Source of the DNA: Komarekiella atlantica HA4396-MV6 | Lineage (GTDB): Bacteria; Cyanobacteriota; Cyanobacteriia; Cyanobacteriales; Nostocaceae | Direction of reading: 5' to 3' | Length of the DNA stretch: 64,000 nt | Assembly: GCA_019359395.1 (NCBI GenBank) | Contig: JAHHHK010000012.1 | Coordinates: forward strand, 124,001 to 188,000 | In this document: piece by piece, positions 37,189 through 46,821 of the stretch | Layout: the number at the start of each line of letters is the position of its first letter | Position numbering within the stretch: the stretch's first letter is position 1 | Program-made: the position numbers and the translations under genes | Notes under the pieces: model-generated | Told to the model about the DNA's origin: nothing | What the model saw: the letters and a program-made list of their open reading frames with translations, nothing else | The model's database searches: none

Positions 37189-37773
37189 TTATGCTTTGCT
37201 CAATACAAACACACTCCCCTCATTACCTCTGCCAATCCGCAGATTGTTATCTATATAAGTAATGTCTAACCAGCCCTGTTGTTTATCGCTGTTCAAGGCG
37301 GCATCAATGGCCGGAAATTTTTTACCATTTTCAATTTCTTGGATAAAGGTTGCCGGAGAATTGTATCCTATTAAACGTTGTAATCCGACAATAGACCGCT
37401 CAAATTTCACTTGGACGCGACGACCTGAAACTGGCTCAAACTTGGCAGCAACACTGACTAATCCTTCAAGATAGGGTAAGCCATAAATCTCAGCTATGTT
37501 GTAGACGCTAGTAGTCTCTACCCGGATACACTGATAAATTTGACCAAGTTTACACAAAGGTATGCGATCTAGGTTTAACAGACCCTTGCTAGTGGTGTAT
37601 AGTAATCGCCAATCGCCATTTAGCAAATTGCTAGCTTCCACTGGACATGGTGTAGGGTTGAGGTCTTCTAAATTGGCGATCGCTGCTAAAATAGCTTGTT
37701 TCTGTTGCTCAGTTGCAAGTATTCCGCGATTTGTCCCAGCGATCGCATCTATAAGAGCCGTTTTTCCAATCAT
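37189..37773 (-). CDS. PAP/fibrillin family protein
   Basis: The 194-residue protein has the plastid lipid-associated protein pattern: LLNGDWRLLYTTSKGLLNLDR, QIYQCIRVETTSVYNIAEI, FERSIVGLQRLIGY, and the closing GWLDITYIDNNLRIGRGNEGSVFVL. Cyanobacterial fibrillins associate with thylakoid membranes and protect photosystems under light stress. Lipocalin-like beta barrel expected. Complete. Confidence 0.9.
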   Translation of the reverse strand: MIGKTALIDAIAGTNRGILATEQQKQAILAAIANLEDLNPTPCPVEASNLLNGDWRLLYTTSKGLLNLDRIPLCKLGQIYQCIRVETTSVYNIAEIYGLPYLEGLVSVAAKFEPVSGRRVQVKFERSIVGLQRLIGYNSPATFIQEIENGKKFPAIDAALNSDKQQGWLDITYIDNNLRIGRGNEGSVFVLSKA

Positions 37774-38026
37774 TGTTTTTCACCTTAAAAATCATTCACT
37801 TTCAATTAGCATGAACAAGATATTAATGTCTCCTGTATACAGCCGTACAAATCACTAAAAACCGCCATCCGTTTGGCATACGGCTATTAAATAAAAAATT
37901 TCTATCCTAGTGCGGATTTCTAAACTAACCAGTTGAATGAATAACTAAATTAGTCCGTATCAAGTGATAGACTCTAAATGTCAAGTTACGTAAACCTTTT
38001 GATCAACTTTTCCTGTCTTCGTCGAT

Positions 38027-38266
38027 ATGCTGAATTCTCCATTACGTGAAGAACCCCGTAACCAGCGAGCGGCTGTAATTCCATTAAAACAAGAGTCCTC
38101 CATGTTGGATTGGTTGCAATCCGGCGGTCGTCTTATATCGCGTGACGTTCACGAACCGGATTTTCTGGATGACGAAGAAGAAATAGAGTCGCTAATGAGT
38201 GTAGAAGATGGTATTGGCGACTATGATCTTGATGATGATGACGATATAAGCATCGCTGAAGATTAG
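38027..38266 (+). CDS. DUF3134 family small acidic protein
   Basis: The 79-residue protein starts MLNSPLREEPRNQRAAVIPL. After LDWLQSGGRLISRDVHEPDFLDDEEEI it ends in a strongly acidic tail. This matches the cyanobacterial DUF3134 family, whose function is unknown. It lies 77 bases upstream of mraY in the same direction. Confidence 0.75.
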   Translation: MLNSPLREEPRNQRAAVIPLKQESSMLDWLQSGGRLISRDVHEPDFLDDEEEIESLMSVEDGIGDYDLDDDDDISIAED

Positions 38267-38343
38267 CTTTTTGAGTCGGGGACTTGGTGTATCCCTAGTT
38301 CCTGGTATTCAGTTTTGTAAGTGTGGAGTGAAGGGAAATTTCT

Positions 38344-39435
38344 GTGGACGCTAAATTATCTCCTGAGCAAGGATTAAACATTTCTGGGATCGCTCTAGCC
38401 TCTTTATTAGCCGTAGGGCTGGGTATTGCAGCATTTTTTTTAGATACGATAGCAAATAGGGTACCCTGGCAACTCACCTCATTAACCCTACCACTATTAT
38501 TATGTGCTCTGGGATCAGGTGTTGTCGGCTATTGGGTAATACCTGTACTGCAAGCACTTAAAACGGGGCAAATAATCCGTGAAGATGGCCCCCAAGCCCA
38601 TCTAAAAAAAGCAGGTACACCAACGATGGGTGGTATATTCTTCATACCCGTGGCTGTGATAGCTGCCTGTATAATGTCTAACTTTGCTATAGAAGTACTT
38701 GCCGTCTCCGCATTAACACTTAGCTACGGATTTATTGGCTGGATAGATGATTGGCAAATTCTGCGCCGTAAGTCAAATAAAGGTATATCTCCTGGGATGA
38801 AACTAGCTTTGCAAATCGGTTTTGCAGCGATGTTTTGTCTATGGCTGATGTTTAATCAGCCTTCTAATATTACAAATATTGCCTTGCCTTGGGTAAGTTT
38901 TTCGCTACCATTAGGGTTACTATTCTGGCCTTTGGCTGGGTTTGTCTTGGTTGCAGAAAGTAATGCGACTAATTTAACTGATGGTATTGATGGCTTAGCA
39001 GCAGGAACAGTAGCGATCGCTCTACTAGCACTAGGGGCTTTAATTGCACCTACATCACCTGGATTGATGGTATTTTGTGCTGCTTTGAGTGGCGGTTGCT
39101 TAGGTTTCTTAGCTCATAACCGTAACCCAGCCCGTGTTTTTATGGGTGATACTGGTTCTCTGGCGCTGGGAGGCGCTTTAGCTGCTGTAGCACTGTTAAC
39201 CAATAGCTTAGTAGCGCTGTTCATTCTCAGTGGTATCTTCTTCGTAGAAACCCTTTCTGTGATGGCGCAGGTAAGTTATTACAAAGCCACAAAGGGCCCC
39301 GATGGCAAAGGCAAGCGTCTCTTCAAAATGGCTCCTTTACACCATCATTTAGAACTTACTGGCTGGTCAGAATTACAAGTAGTTTCCGTATTTTATATAA
39401 TCGCTGCTATTTTAGCTGTCATCTGTTTAGCGTAG
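38344..39435 (+). CDS. mraY: Phospho-N-acetylmuramoyl-pentapeptide-transferase
   Basis: The 363-residue protein starts at a GTG. It has about ten membrane helices and the MraY signatures GTPTMGGIFF, the Asp pair in GFIGWIDDW, NATNLTDGIDGLA, and the metal/substrate loop FKMAPLHHHLELTGW. It forms lipid I by moving phospho-MurNAc-pentapeptide onto undecaprenyl phosphate. A strong terminator follows 58 bases later. Confidence 0.96.
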   Translation: MDAKLSPEQGLNISGIALASLLAVGLGIAAFFLDTIANRVPWQLTSLTLPLLLCALGSGVVGYWVIPVLQALKTGQIIREDGPQAHLKKAGTPTMGGIFFIPVAVIAACIMSNFAIEVLAVSALTLSYGFIGWIDDWQILRRKSNKGISPGMKLALQIGFAAMFCLWLMFNQPSNITNIALPWVSFSLPLGLLFWPLAGFVLVAESNATNLTDGIDGLAAGTVAIALLALGALIAPTSPGLMVFCAALSGGCLGFLAHNRNPARVFMGDTGSLALGGALAAVALLTNSLVALFILSGIFFVETLSVMAQVSYYKATKGPDGKGKRLFKMAPLHHHLELTGWSELQVVSVFYIIAAILAVICLA

Positions 39436-39493
39436 GTGCAGCCCGCCGCAGGCATCGCTCCATTCTAGAAATTGTTGAAAAACTAATTTAAGA

Positions 39494-39525
39494 AAAAGAA
39501 CCCTCGAAGCTTCGAGGGTTCTTTT
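39494..39525 (+). terminator. Terminator after mraY
   Basis: A 32-base perfect palindrome centred on AAGCTT: arm AAAAGAACCCTCGAAG with its mirror ending in TTTT. It is symmetrical, so it could act in both directions. Confidence 0.85.
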
Positions 39526-39580
39526 ATTGGAATTGAACAATCCCAATAAAGTTCAGTTGAGCAACAAAACACTCATGTAG

Positions 39581-39600
39581 AGACGCGATTCATCGCGTCT
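39581..39600 (+). repeat. Near-perfect copy of AGACGCGATT palindrome
   Basis: AGACGCGATT/CATCGCGTCT differs from the perfect palindrome at 4591-4610 by one central base. It is intergenic, between the mraY terminator and the VapB gene. Confidence 0.75.
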
Positions 39601-39765
39601 GAAAGACCAATTTCTACGCCAATAATCCTTAAATGAACCAGATTGGTGAGGATGAATTAGGCTCAACGCTGGAAGACTGTATTTTGCCTGGGTTAAAGTT
39701 GGGACATTTTCTATCAGTAATTAACGTTATATTCAAGTAAGAAAGTTATGTCAGGAACGGGTAAA

Positions 39766-40011
39766 ATGGATAATACGACTATCACTAACAAAGGACAGGT
39801 AACTATTCCTAAAGAAATTAGGGATTATCTTAAACTTGATACAGGTAGTAAAGTTGATTTTGTCATTGATGAAAATGGAACAGTCAAACTAATACCCTTG
39901 AATGTTCCTATCCAAAGCTTAGCCGGAATTTTACGCCGTCCGGGGATGAAAAGCGCAACTTTAGAAGAAATGGAAGCCGCAATTCAAAAAGGCTCAAATG
40001 ATTGGACTTGA
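39766..40011 (+). CDS. VapB/AbrB-type antitoxin
   Basis: The 81-residue protein starts at the ATG at 39766 (MDNTTITNKGQVTIPKEIRD), which is the SpoVT-AbrB DNA-binding swapped-hairpin fold; an upstream ATG at 39748 would add six residues. Its end overlaps the start of a VapC-type toxin by 14 bases. The toxin is broken, so this is an antitoxin without a functional partner at the locus. Confidence 0.8.
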   Translation: MDNTTITNKGQVTIPKEIRDYLKLDTGSKVDFVIDENGTVKLIPLNVPIQSLAGILRRPGMKSATLEEMEAAIQKGSNDWT

Positions 40012-40409
40012 TACAAATATTTTAGTCGTTAGCTGACAAAAGATGATGAAAAGCAGTGGATGCAAGCTGCTGAAATTATCGAAGGGGGAGAGCAATGTTT
40101 TGTTGCTAATATAGTTTTTTGTGAATTGGTTTGGGTTTTACGTTCGCATAGCGTGTCCGAAGGACAGGTAAACCTTATCAATTTAGTAGGGAAGAAATTA
40201 GTAACACTATAGAATTAATGCTGCAATGTTCGATATTTGAGCTAGAAAATCGCTCTTTTATTTATCAAGCATTACAAAGGTTTAAGCAGGTAAGCGCAAA
40301 TTTTTCTGATTATTTAATTGGAACGGTCGCTCAACATTATGGTTGTAGTTAAACAGTGACTTTTGACAGGAAGTTGAGAAGCGAAAAGGGATTTGATTTG
40401 TTTGAGTAA
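39998..40409 (+). pseudogene. VapC-type PIN-domain toxin, disrupted
   Basis: It starts ATG ATT GGA CTT GAT ACA AAT (MIGLDTNILV), the PIN N-terminus with the first catalytic Asp. It then breaks: a base is lost after TTAGTC and a TAG follows. The next frame continues LTKDDEKQWMQAAEIIEGG and FCELVWVLRS, then about 30 bases of foreign repeat (from 40146, gcatagcgtgtccgaaggac). The PIN sequence resumes as YQFSREEISNTIEL, NFSDYLIGTVAQHYGCS, then an in-frame TAA, and ends TVTFDRKLRSEKGFDLFE. Three separate lesions mean it is dead. Confidence 0.88.
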
Positions 40410-40524
40410 TGCTTATCTCGAAATGCAACGATCGCTGATAAATCTACATTTTCAATGGAGCGATCGCCCTCACAACACCATCATTCAACTGAGGTAATCC
40501 GTCAGAGTCATCAATTTTTTAACG

Positions 40525-40718
40525 TCAGATTAAATCCCAATCTTCTGGCGGTTTGAGTCCTAATTTAGCTATGGCAAACTGCAATATCTGAAGCCCAATA
40601 TCTTCATCTCTAGCACGTAACCAACAGATACCACCTGGATAAGTGTTGAGTAATAGGTGAATTAGCGCATACTGAGGAGAGTTGCGATTGCTGCTGCTGT
40701 CAGTGATACAGGCTCCAT
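40525..40718 (-). pseudogene. Remnant of a small unidentified gene
   Basis: An ATG at 40718 reads MEPVSLTAAAIATLLSMR then stops. The shifted frame reads NSPQYALIHLLLNTYPGGICW, LRARDEDIGLQILQFAIAK, LGLKPPEDWDLI and ends at TGA (40525-40527). The N-terminal piece looks like the start of a small membrane or signal-peptide protein, and the second like the end of an unrelated or internally deleted gene. No known family recognised. Confidence 0.5.
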
Positions 40719-40769
40719 AGGTTTAGCTCTAATTACGCGATTATACTTAAATATTCACCAGTCTCAACT

Positions 40770-41273
40770 CTATTTCCGCATTTGACTTACTAAATGAGCT
40801 AGTTCGGGTAAGATTAGTTTTTCCATTCCCAGCCGCACCGCATTAGTTGAACCGGGAAGCGAGAAGATTAATTTATTTTGATAAACACCAGCGACAGCGC
40901 GAGAAGCGATCGCGCGTGAACCAATTTCTTGATAACTTAAAAAGCGAAACAACTCTCCAAATCCGGGCAAGGTTTTTTCTAGTAAGTTCTCAATAGCATC
41001 GTAAGTGGTATCTCTGGGCGCAATACCTGTACCACCATTGAAAATTACAGCATCCAAATTCGAGCTTTTACCCAGTTGTTCTATCTGCCCTTGGATTTGT
41101 GTTGGTTCATCTTTGATAATGCTGTAGGCTCCTACAGTATGGTTAGTGTCAAGGAGTAATTGCTGGATTAGCTGACCACTCTTGTCTGTTTCTGGGGAGC
41201 GTGTGTCGCTGACGGTAACAACAGCACAAATTACCGTAATTCCAGGCGAGTCTGGGTGGGGTTGTCGCGTCAT
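40770..41273 (-). CDS. moaB: Molybdenum cofactor biosynthesis protein MoaB/MogA
   Basis: The 167-residue protein has the MoaB/Mog domain: [61 protein letters not shown]. It adenylylates molybdopterin before metal insertion. Moco is used by nitrate reductase and by the sulfite-oxidase-like protein at 63.1 kb. Complete. Confidence 0.92.
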   Translation of the reverse strand: MTRQPHPDSPGITVICAVVTVSDTRSPETDKSGQLIQQLLLDTNHTVGAYSIIKDEPTQIQGQIEQLGKSSNLDAVIFNGGTGIAPRDTTYDAIENLLEKTLPGFGELFRFLSYQEIGSRAIASRAVAGVYQNKLIFSLPGSTNAVRLGMEKLILPELAHLVSQMRK

Positions 41274-41341
41274 GGTTTCTGTTATTTATTTAGTGGTCAG
41301 TTATTCTTTATATGCCACTGACCACTAACTAGTTACCGCTT

Positions 41342-41677
41342 TTAAGTTTTGCTGAGTCCAAGGCCATTTTCATTGGCGTACCGTTCCATGAAGCGCATAA
41401 AGCGATCCCATTCTGCGGCGGATTTCATCAGGTAAAGTGCTTCTAATGCTTCCGGTCTACCGTTGACAAACTTACCCTTAACTTCACGGGTAATTAATTC
41501 CCCTTCTTCATCAATCATGTACATCCCTGTGATGTCTTCGGTGCTGCCTTGTCCTAAAATATTAGGATTTGTAAAAATAAACGTCGCTGTGCCACTGTCG
41601 CCAGTGCGCGATCGCGTCAAGCGCACCTCTGGAATCACTTCTTCGTCAATACCTCTAGAAAACTGGATTTTCGCCAT
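41342..41677 (-). CDS. psb28: Photosystem II assembly factor Psb28
   Basis: The 111-residue protein starts [18 protein letters not shown] and contains [31 protein letters not shown] and [19 protein letters not shown], all of Psb28. It is a soluble factor that binds PSII intermediates on the cytoplasmic side during assembly and repair. It lies 68 bases upstream of moaB on the same strand. Confidence 0.95.
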   Translation of the reverse strand: MAKIQFSRGIDEEVIPEVRLTRSRTGDSGTATFIFTNPNILGQGSTEDITGMYMIDEEGELITREVKGKFVNGRPEALEALYLMKSAAEWDRFMRFMERYANENGLGLSKT

Positions 41678-41781
41678 GATGAATGTATTTAAACTTTTGT
41701 GATGGTTAATTTAATATTCTCTCATCATTTAGAACTCCAATATCTAAAGGCTAACGATATTCATTTTTTACGTATTTATAT

Positions 41782-42234
41782 TTAAATTGCTTCACGCTCA
41801 AGTAACAAAGTTACAGGGCCGTCATTTTCAATTGTAACTTGCATCATTGCACCAAATTGACCAGTTTCTACGTGCAAACCACTAGCTTGCAACTTGGTAA
41901 CAAAACAATTGTACAAATATAAAGCTAATTGCGGGTTGGCTGAGCGGTCAAAAGAAGGACGGCGGCCTTTGCGACAGTCACCGTAAAGTGTAAACTGACT
42001 TACTACAAGTAACTCGCCGCCAATTTCTTGCACAGATTTTTGCCAGCGATCATCTCCTTTTTCATTGGTAAATAGTCGCAATTCTAAACATTTACGCGCC
42101 ATCCAATCAAGTTCAGCATCAGTATCGGTATCGGCAATACCGACGAGCAAGTTTAGCCCTCGGCCAATTTTGCCAACAATTTCGCCGTTAATACTAACTT
42201 GAGATGATTTAACTCGCTGGATGATCACGCGCAT
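41782..42234 (-). CDS. dtd: D-aminoacyl-tRNA deacylase
   Basis: The 150-residue protein begins [20 protein letters not shown] and has the catalytic-site [17 protein letters not shown] motif and the cross-subunit GxPVTLLLE motif (here DGPVTLLLE). It removes D-amino acids from mischarged tRNAs. Complete and of normal length. Confidence 0.95.
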   Translation of the reverse strand: MRVIIQRVKSSQVSINGEIVGKIGRGLNLLVGIADTDTDAELDWMARKCLELRLFTNEKGDDRWQKSVQEIGGELLVVSQFTLYGDCRKGRRPSFDRSANPQLALYLYNCFVTKLQASGLHVETGQFGAMMQVTIENDGPVTLLLEREAI

Positions 42235-42372
42235 AACGATCAGTTTTAATTCTAGGGCGATCGCATTTTAAAACTAATTAAAAACTCCGCCTTCATCAGA
42301 GTAGATGGCGGAGCTAAAATGCACTCCCGTGTAACTTATAAATAAGTATAAAGGAGTACTATGCGCTAATAA

Positions 42373-43464
42373 CTATTTCCCAAAACCTTTACCGCGATCG
42401 CTGGAAGGGAGACAAATGCAGTTTTCTAACTGATTAATTAAAGTCTCACGATCCAGATTTTGACCAATCAGCACGATTTGGTTTTTCGGTTTACCTTGCC
42501 ACTCTTCATCATCTAAAGTAAAGCGTTTGCCACAAAGGTGGAAAATATGACGTTTAGGACTTTCATCAAACCACATAATCCCTTTGGCACGGAAGATATT
42601 AGAAGATAGCTGGTTATCTAAGAAATATTGGAACTTCCTAATAGATAAAGGCTTATCACTTTGAAAAGATATGGAAGTGAAGCCATCATTTTCTAAATGG
42701 TCGGAATGATGGTGATGATGGTCATGATCATGATCATGATGGTCATGGCCACATGTTGAGTGATCATGATCGTGGTCATGATGCTCGTGGTCATCTTTTT
42801 CAGTATCAAAATACTTATCAGACTCGAACAGACCAACACTGAGAATTAAGGGGAGTGGTATTTGCGATCGCGTGGTGCGGAGAATTCTCGCTCCTTCCTT
42901 GACTTCATTAATTTTTCTTTCTAAATCATTCAAAGTGGCTTCATCAACCAAATCAGCCTTGTTCAGCAAAATTACATCACCATAGGCAATTTGACTGTAT
43001 GCTGCCTCTGAGTTGAATAGATCCAGACTATAATTTGCCGCATCTACTACCGTAATAATCGAATCCAAACGGGTTAAATCCCGTAATTCTGTACCTAGAA
43101 AGGTCAGAGCAACTGGCAGCGGATCTGCAAGTCCAGTTGTTTCTACTACTAGATAATCTAGATTTTCTTGACGTTCTAAAACTTTGTAAACTGCATCTAC
43201 TAAATCATTATTAATGGTGCAGCAAATACAACCATTATTTAGCTCCACCATGTTCTCACCAGTGGAGACAATTAGCTCGTTGTCAATGCCAATTTCACCA
43301 AATTCATTGACTAAAACAGCGGTTTTTAAACCCTGCTGATTGTTGAGAATATGATTGAGTAACGTTGTTTTGCCACTACCAAGAAACCCAGTAATAATTG
43401 TGACTGGCATTCCTTGTTTTGGGGTATCCATTGCTTGAGATTCGGGAGTCACTGCTGATTGCAT
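42373..43464 (-). CDS. CobW/COG0523-family GTPase (metal chaperone) with His-rich loop
   Basis: The start is taken as the ATG at 43464 (363 residues), because upstream residues are poorly conserved. It has the P-loop GFLGSGKTT, the CxCC metal motif in NNGCICCTINND, NKAD guanine motif, and a strongly His/Asp-rich stretch (H-D repeats, about residues 225-255) between the GTPase and the C-terminal CobW domain. COG0523 proteins deliver Zn, Co or Fe to client enzymes. It diverges from cysS, which encodes a zinc enzyme. Confidence 0.85.
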   Translation of the reverse strand: MQSAVTPESQAMDTPKQGMPVTIITGFLGSGKTTLLNHILNNQQGLKTAVLVNEFGEIGIDNELIVSTGENMVELNNGCICCTINNDLVDAVYKVLERQENLDYLVVETTGLADPLPVALTFLGTELRDLTRLDSIITVVDAANYSLDLFNSEAAYSQIAYGDVILLNKADLVDEATLNDLERKINEVKEGARILRTTRSQIPLPLILSVGLFESDKYFDTEKDDHEHHDHDHDHSTCGHDHHDHDHDHHHHHSDHLENDGFTSISFQSDKPLSIRKFQYFLDNQLSSNIFRAKGIMWFDESPKRHIFHLCGKRFTLDDEEWQGKPKNQIVLIGQNLDRETLINQLENCICLPSSDRGKGFGK

Positions 43465-43602
43465 AGCGCTGTTATCAAAAAAGTCAAAATATTTAGGTGT
43501 AGCGCAGATAGTCCAGAAAACACTAGCATAGGGATGCTGGACTGTCATCCCAGATGCTTTACTTTATTATTGCGTATCTCCCTATTTCAGCATTACTCTG
43601 TT

Positions 43603-45063
43603 ATGACCCTAACTCTTTACAATACCCTCAGCCGTCGTCAGGAACCCTTTGAAACAGTAGAACCGGGCAAGGTTAAGATGTATTACTGCGGCGTGACGGT
43701 TTACGACTACTGCCATTTGGGTCATGCTAGAGCTTGCATTGTTTGGGATGTAGTACGTCGATACCTCCAGTTTATCGGCTATGAAGTCCGCTATATCCAA
43801 AATTTTACTGATATTGATGATAAAATCCTCAATCGAGCGCGGCAAGAACATTCATCGATGGAGGCCGTAGCCGATCGCTTTATCAAAGCATATTTTGAGG
43901 ATATGGCACGGCTTGGGATTAAAGAAGCTGATGAGTATCCCCGTGCTACTCACACGATGAATGGCATTCAGCGGCTAATTCATGATTTGGAAAATAAAGG
44001 CTTTGCTTACCCCTCCGACGGTGACGTTTATTATGCCGTGCGGCAGTTTTCTGAGTATGGCAAGCTTTCTGGGCGCAAATTAGAAGATATGCAAGCCGGT
44101 GCAAGTGGGCGGGTAGACGTAGAAGACCCAGAGTATCAAAGGAAGAGAGACAAAGTTGATTTTGCTTTGTGGAAAGCAGCAAGACCAGGTGAACCCGCTT
44201 GGGAATCACCTTGGGGTGCAGGTCGTCCAGGGTGGCACATTGAATGCTCAGCAATGGTGCGCGATCGCTTGGGTGATACCATAGACATTCATGCAGGGGG
44301 AGAAGATTTAATTTTTCCCCACCATGAAAATGAAATTGCCCAATCTGAGGCTGTTACAGGAAAACCCCTAGCTCGTTACTGGTTGCATAACGGCATGGTA
44401 AAGGTAGATGGTAATAAAATGTCTAAATCTTTGGGCAACTTTACCACCATTCGCAACTTATTGGATCGAGGAGTTGAGCCAATGGCGGTGCGGTTATTTG
44501 TGCTGATGGCGCAATATCGTACACCAATTGATTTTACCGATGAAGCGATCGCCGCAGCAACCAACGGTTGGCACACCCTTAAAGAAGGGTTACTTTTCGG
44601 CTACCAACATGGCAAAAAATTAGGATGGGATCTGGGGACAAGCAATAACCTAACTACTAATATCTACATTGAGCGCTTTCAAGAAGCTGTAAATGACGAC
44701 TTTAATTTTCCCGGTGGGTTAACAGTACTATTTGAATTAGCCAAACAACTGCACCGTGAAGGAAATATTCTTGTACATCAGGGGAAAACCGAAATACCAG
44801 CAGATGAGTTAAAAATACAATGGCAAGCACTCGTCACTTTAGCTAAAGTTTTAGGTTTAGAAGCAAAACCAGAAATCCAAACTTCTGCGAATGATGGCTT
44901 AAGCGATACAGAAATTGAAGATTTAATTGAACAACGGCAAGCAGCGAGGAAAGCTAGAAATTTTGCCGAAGCCGATCGCATTCGTAACCAATTGCAAGCA
45001 GAAGGTATTAACTTAATTGATAGTGCTGATGGTACTCGCTTTGTTAAAACTAATAATTCGTAA
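43603..45063 (+). CDS. cysS: Cysteinyl-tRNA synthetase
   Basis: The start is the ATG at 43603 (MTLTLYNTLSRRQEPFETV, 486 residues); the longer frame from 43459 lacks homology. HIGH appears as HLGH (YDYCHLGHARAC), the KMSKS motif as KMSKSLGNF, and zinc-ligand residues include YYCGVTVYD, IECSAM and HHENEIAQSE. A complete class I synthetase. tldD follows 14 bases after its stop. Confidence 0.96.
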   Translation: MTLTLYNTLSRRQEPFETVEPGKVKMYYCGVTVYDYCHLGHARACIVWDVVRRYLQFIGYEVRYIQNFTDIDDKILNRARQEHSSMEAVADRFIKAYFEDMARLGIKEADEYPRATHTMNGIQRLIHDLENKGFAYPSDGDVYYAVRQFSEYGKLSGRKLEDMQAGASGRVDVEDPEYQRKRDKVDFALWKAARPGEPAWESPWGAGRPGWHIECSAMVRDRLGDTIDIHAGGEDLIFPHHENEIAQSEAVTGKPLARYWLHNGMVKVDGNKMSKSLGNFTTIRNLLDRGVEPMAVRLFVLMAQYRTPIDFTDEAIAAATNGWHTLKEGLLFGYQHGKKLGWDLGTSNNLTTNIYIERFQEAVNDDFNFPGGLTVLFELAKQLHREGNILVHQGKTEIPADELKIQWQALVTLAKVLGLEAKPEIQTSANDGLSDTEIEDLIEQRQAARKARNFAEADRIRNQLQAEGINLIDSADGTRFVKTNNS

Positions 45064-45077
45064 TTTTTAAATTAATT

Positions 45078-46517
45078 ATGTGGTCTGAACTTACAAAAGC
45101 GATCGCTAGTTTCGATATTCCTGCTGACTGGATCGGTATCAGAGCTGTAAAGGAAACTTCTACTAACCGTAATGTTCGTGACAGTTTACCCCAGTCCAAC
45201 GGCAAATCTTTCACCGTCGGAGCCATGCTAGAAGTTCTAGTCAATGGCTGTTTAGGTTATGCAGCTACTAACTCTCTAGAACTGCCATCCTTGCAAGCTG
45301 CGGCCCAGACAGCGTATAAACAGGCACTATCCGCCAGTGAATGGTGGATACATCCCTTCCGTCAAAGTGAGCGGCCTAAAGTCGTTGGTGAATATCATTC
45401 TCCATTCCTAGAGCCATTGGATGCTTTAAGTCCTGGGGAAATTAACGATTTACTGGTTCGCGTTTGTCAAAAATTGAAAGTTGACGACAAGATTGTGCAA
45501 ACCACCGCCAGCGCCAGTACTACTGAAAGGGAATCTTGGTTTGTCAGCAGTAACGGCTCCGAGGTGTATCAAAAAGTTTTATCTCTAGGCACTCATTACG
45601 GCGCTACTGCCCAAAATGGAGGAAGCGTACAGCAGCGTACTAACAACGGTTGGCAGGCAAACTGTTACCAAGGCGGACTAGAACTTTTAAAACAAGAAGA
45701 CTTATGGCATCGAGTGCAGCAAGTTGGTGAACAAGCACTAGAACTGTTGACAGCAGAAGAATGCCCAACCATGCCTACCAATTTAGTTTTAGCCCCTGAC
45801 CAAATGATGCTGCAAATCCATGAAAGTGTCGGGCATCCTTTAGAAATTGACCGAATTTTGGGAGATGAACGTAACTATGCTGGGGGTAGCTTTGTCAACA
45901 AAGGTGATTTTGGCAACCTAGTATATGGTTCGCCGCTGATGAATATTACCTTTGACCCCACCGTAGATGGGGAATTTGCTAGTTACGGCTTTGATGATAC
46001 AGGTGTTGTAGCAACACGAGAGTATTTGATCAAAGAAGGTGTACTTCAGCGGGGTTTAGGCTCTTTAGAAAGTCAAGCAAGAGCAGGTGTACCTGGGGTT
46101 GCTTGTGCGCGTGCCTCCTCATGGAATCGACCAGCGATTGATCGCATGGCTAACTTAAACTTAGAGCCAGGGAATGCCAGCTTTCATGAAATCATCGCCG
46201 GGATAGAACACGGTGTTTACATGGAATCCAATCGGTCTTGGTCAATTGACGATCGCCGTTATAAATTCCAATTTGGTTGTGAATACGCCAAATTGATTGA
46301 AAACGGTAAACTCACCAAAACCCTGCGTAATCCCAATTATCGCGCAACAACACCAGAGTTTTGGCGCAGTTTAATCCAAGTAGGAGACGCCTCTAACTGG
46401 CAAATGTATGGTACTGCTTACTGTGGTAAAGGAGAACCAAATCAGGCAATTTGGGTAGGACATGGTTCACCCGTTTGTGTATTTGCTAACGTTGAAGTTT
46501 TTGGCGGAGGAAGTTGA
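45078..46517 (+). CDS. tldD: Metalloprotease TldD subunit
   Basis: The 479-residue protein has the HExxxH zinc motif with H248, E249 and H253 (IHESVGHPLEIDR), and DDTGVVATREYLIKEG with the C-terminal GHGSPVCVFANVEV. TldD, the catalytic half, acts with TldE on small peptides such as unfolded or modified peptides. It follows cysS by 14 bases. The partner tldE is downstream but separated by a repeat element. Confidence 0.9.
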   Translation: MWSELTKAIASFDIPADWIGIRAVKETSTNRNVRDSLPQSNGKSFTVGAMLEVLVNGCLGYAATNSLELPSLQAAAQTAYKQALSASEWWIHPFRQSERPKVVGEYHSPFLEPLDALSPGEINDLLVRVCQKLKVDDKIVQTTASASTTERESWFVSSNGSEVYQKVLSLGTHYGATAQNGGSVQQRTNNGWQANCYQGGLELLKQEDLWHRVQQVGEQALELLTAEECPTMPTNLVLAPDQMMLQIHESVGHPLEIDRILGDERNYAGGSFVNKGDFGNLVYGSPLMNITFDPTVDGEFASYGFDDTGVVATREYLIKEGVLQRGLGSLESQARAGVPGVACARASSWNRPAIDRMANLNLEPGNASFHEIIAGIEHGVYMESNRSWSIDDRRYKFQFGCEYAKLIENGKLTKTLRNPNYRATTPEFWRSLIQVGDASNWQMYGTAYCGKGEPNQAIWVGHGSPVCVFANVEVFGGGS

Positions 46518-46543
46518 GATAGTCATTTGTCATTTGTCATTTA

Positions 46544-46699
46544 TCAAGAGTAGAGACGCGATTAATCGCGTCTGTACAAGGGTCAAGAGTAGAGACGCGA
46601 TTAATCGCGTCTGTACAAGGGTCAAGAGTTAATAATTTTCTCATTGTCCCCTCCGCCCCGGTTGCTGAGTTTTGACTACGCTCAACTGCCGCGCAGTCG
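46544..46699 (+). repeat. Composite dispersed repeat, plus-oriented copy
   Basis: It contains two copies of the perfect palindrome AGACGCGATTAATCGCGTCT (46554-46573 and 46593-46612) with TGTACAAGGGTCAAGAG linkers, then TTAATAATTTTCTCATTGTC and GACTACGCTCAACTGCCGCG. An almost identical element lies inverted at 51072-51240. It is preceded by TCATTTG heptamers (46522-46542). It occupies most of the tldD-tldE spacer. Confidence 0.9.
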
Positions 46700-46821
46700 T
46701 AAAGCCTGCGGCATAGCTACGCTTAGGGCGCAGCCTCAAAGTAGAGAAGCACTGCCCCTCCGCCCCTCTGCCCCCTGCCCGTCTATTCCCCCATCTTCCC
46801 CTATTCCCACTGTCTTTATAA

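Noticed and set aside
43465-43602. Zur box between the CobW-type gene and cysS
   Set aside because: Only a TGTTATCA half-site is visible, without the matching inverted half.
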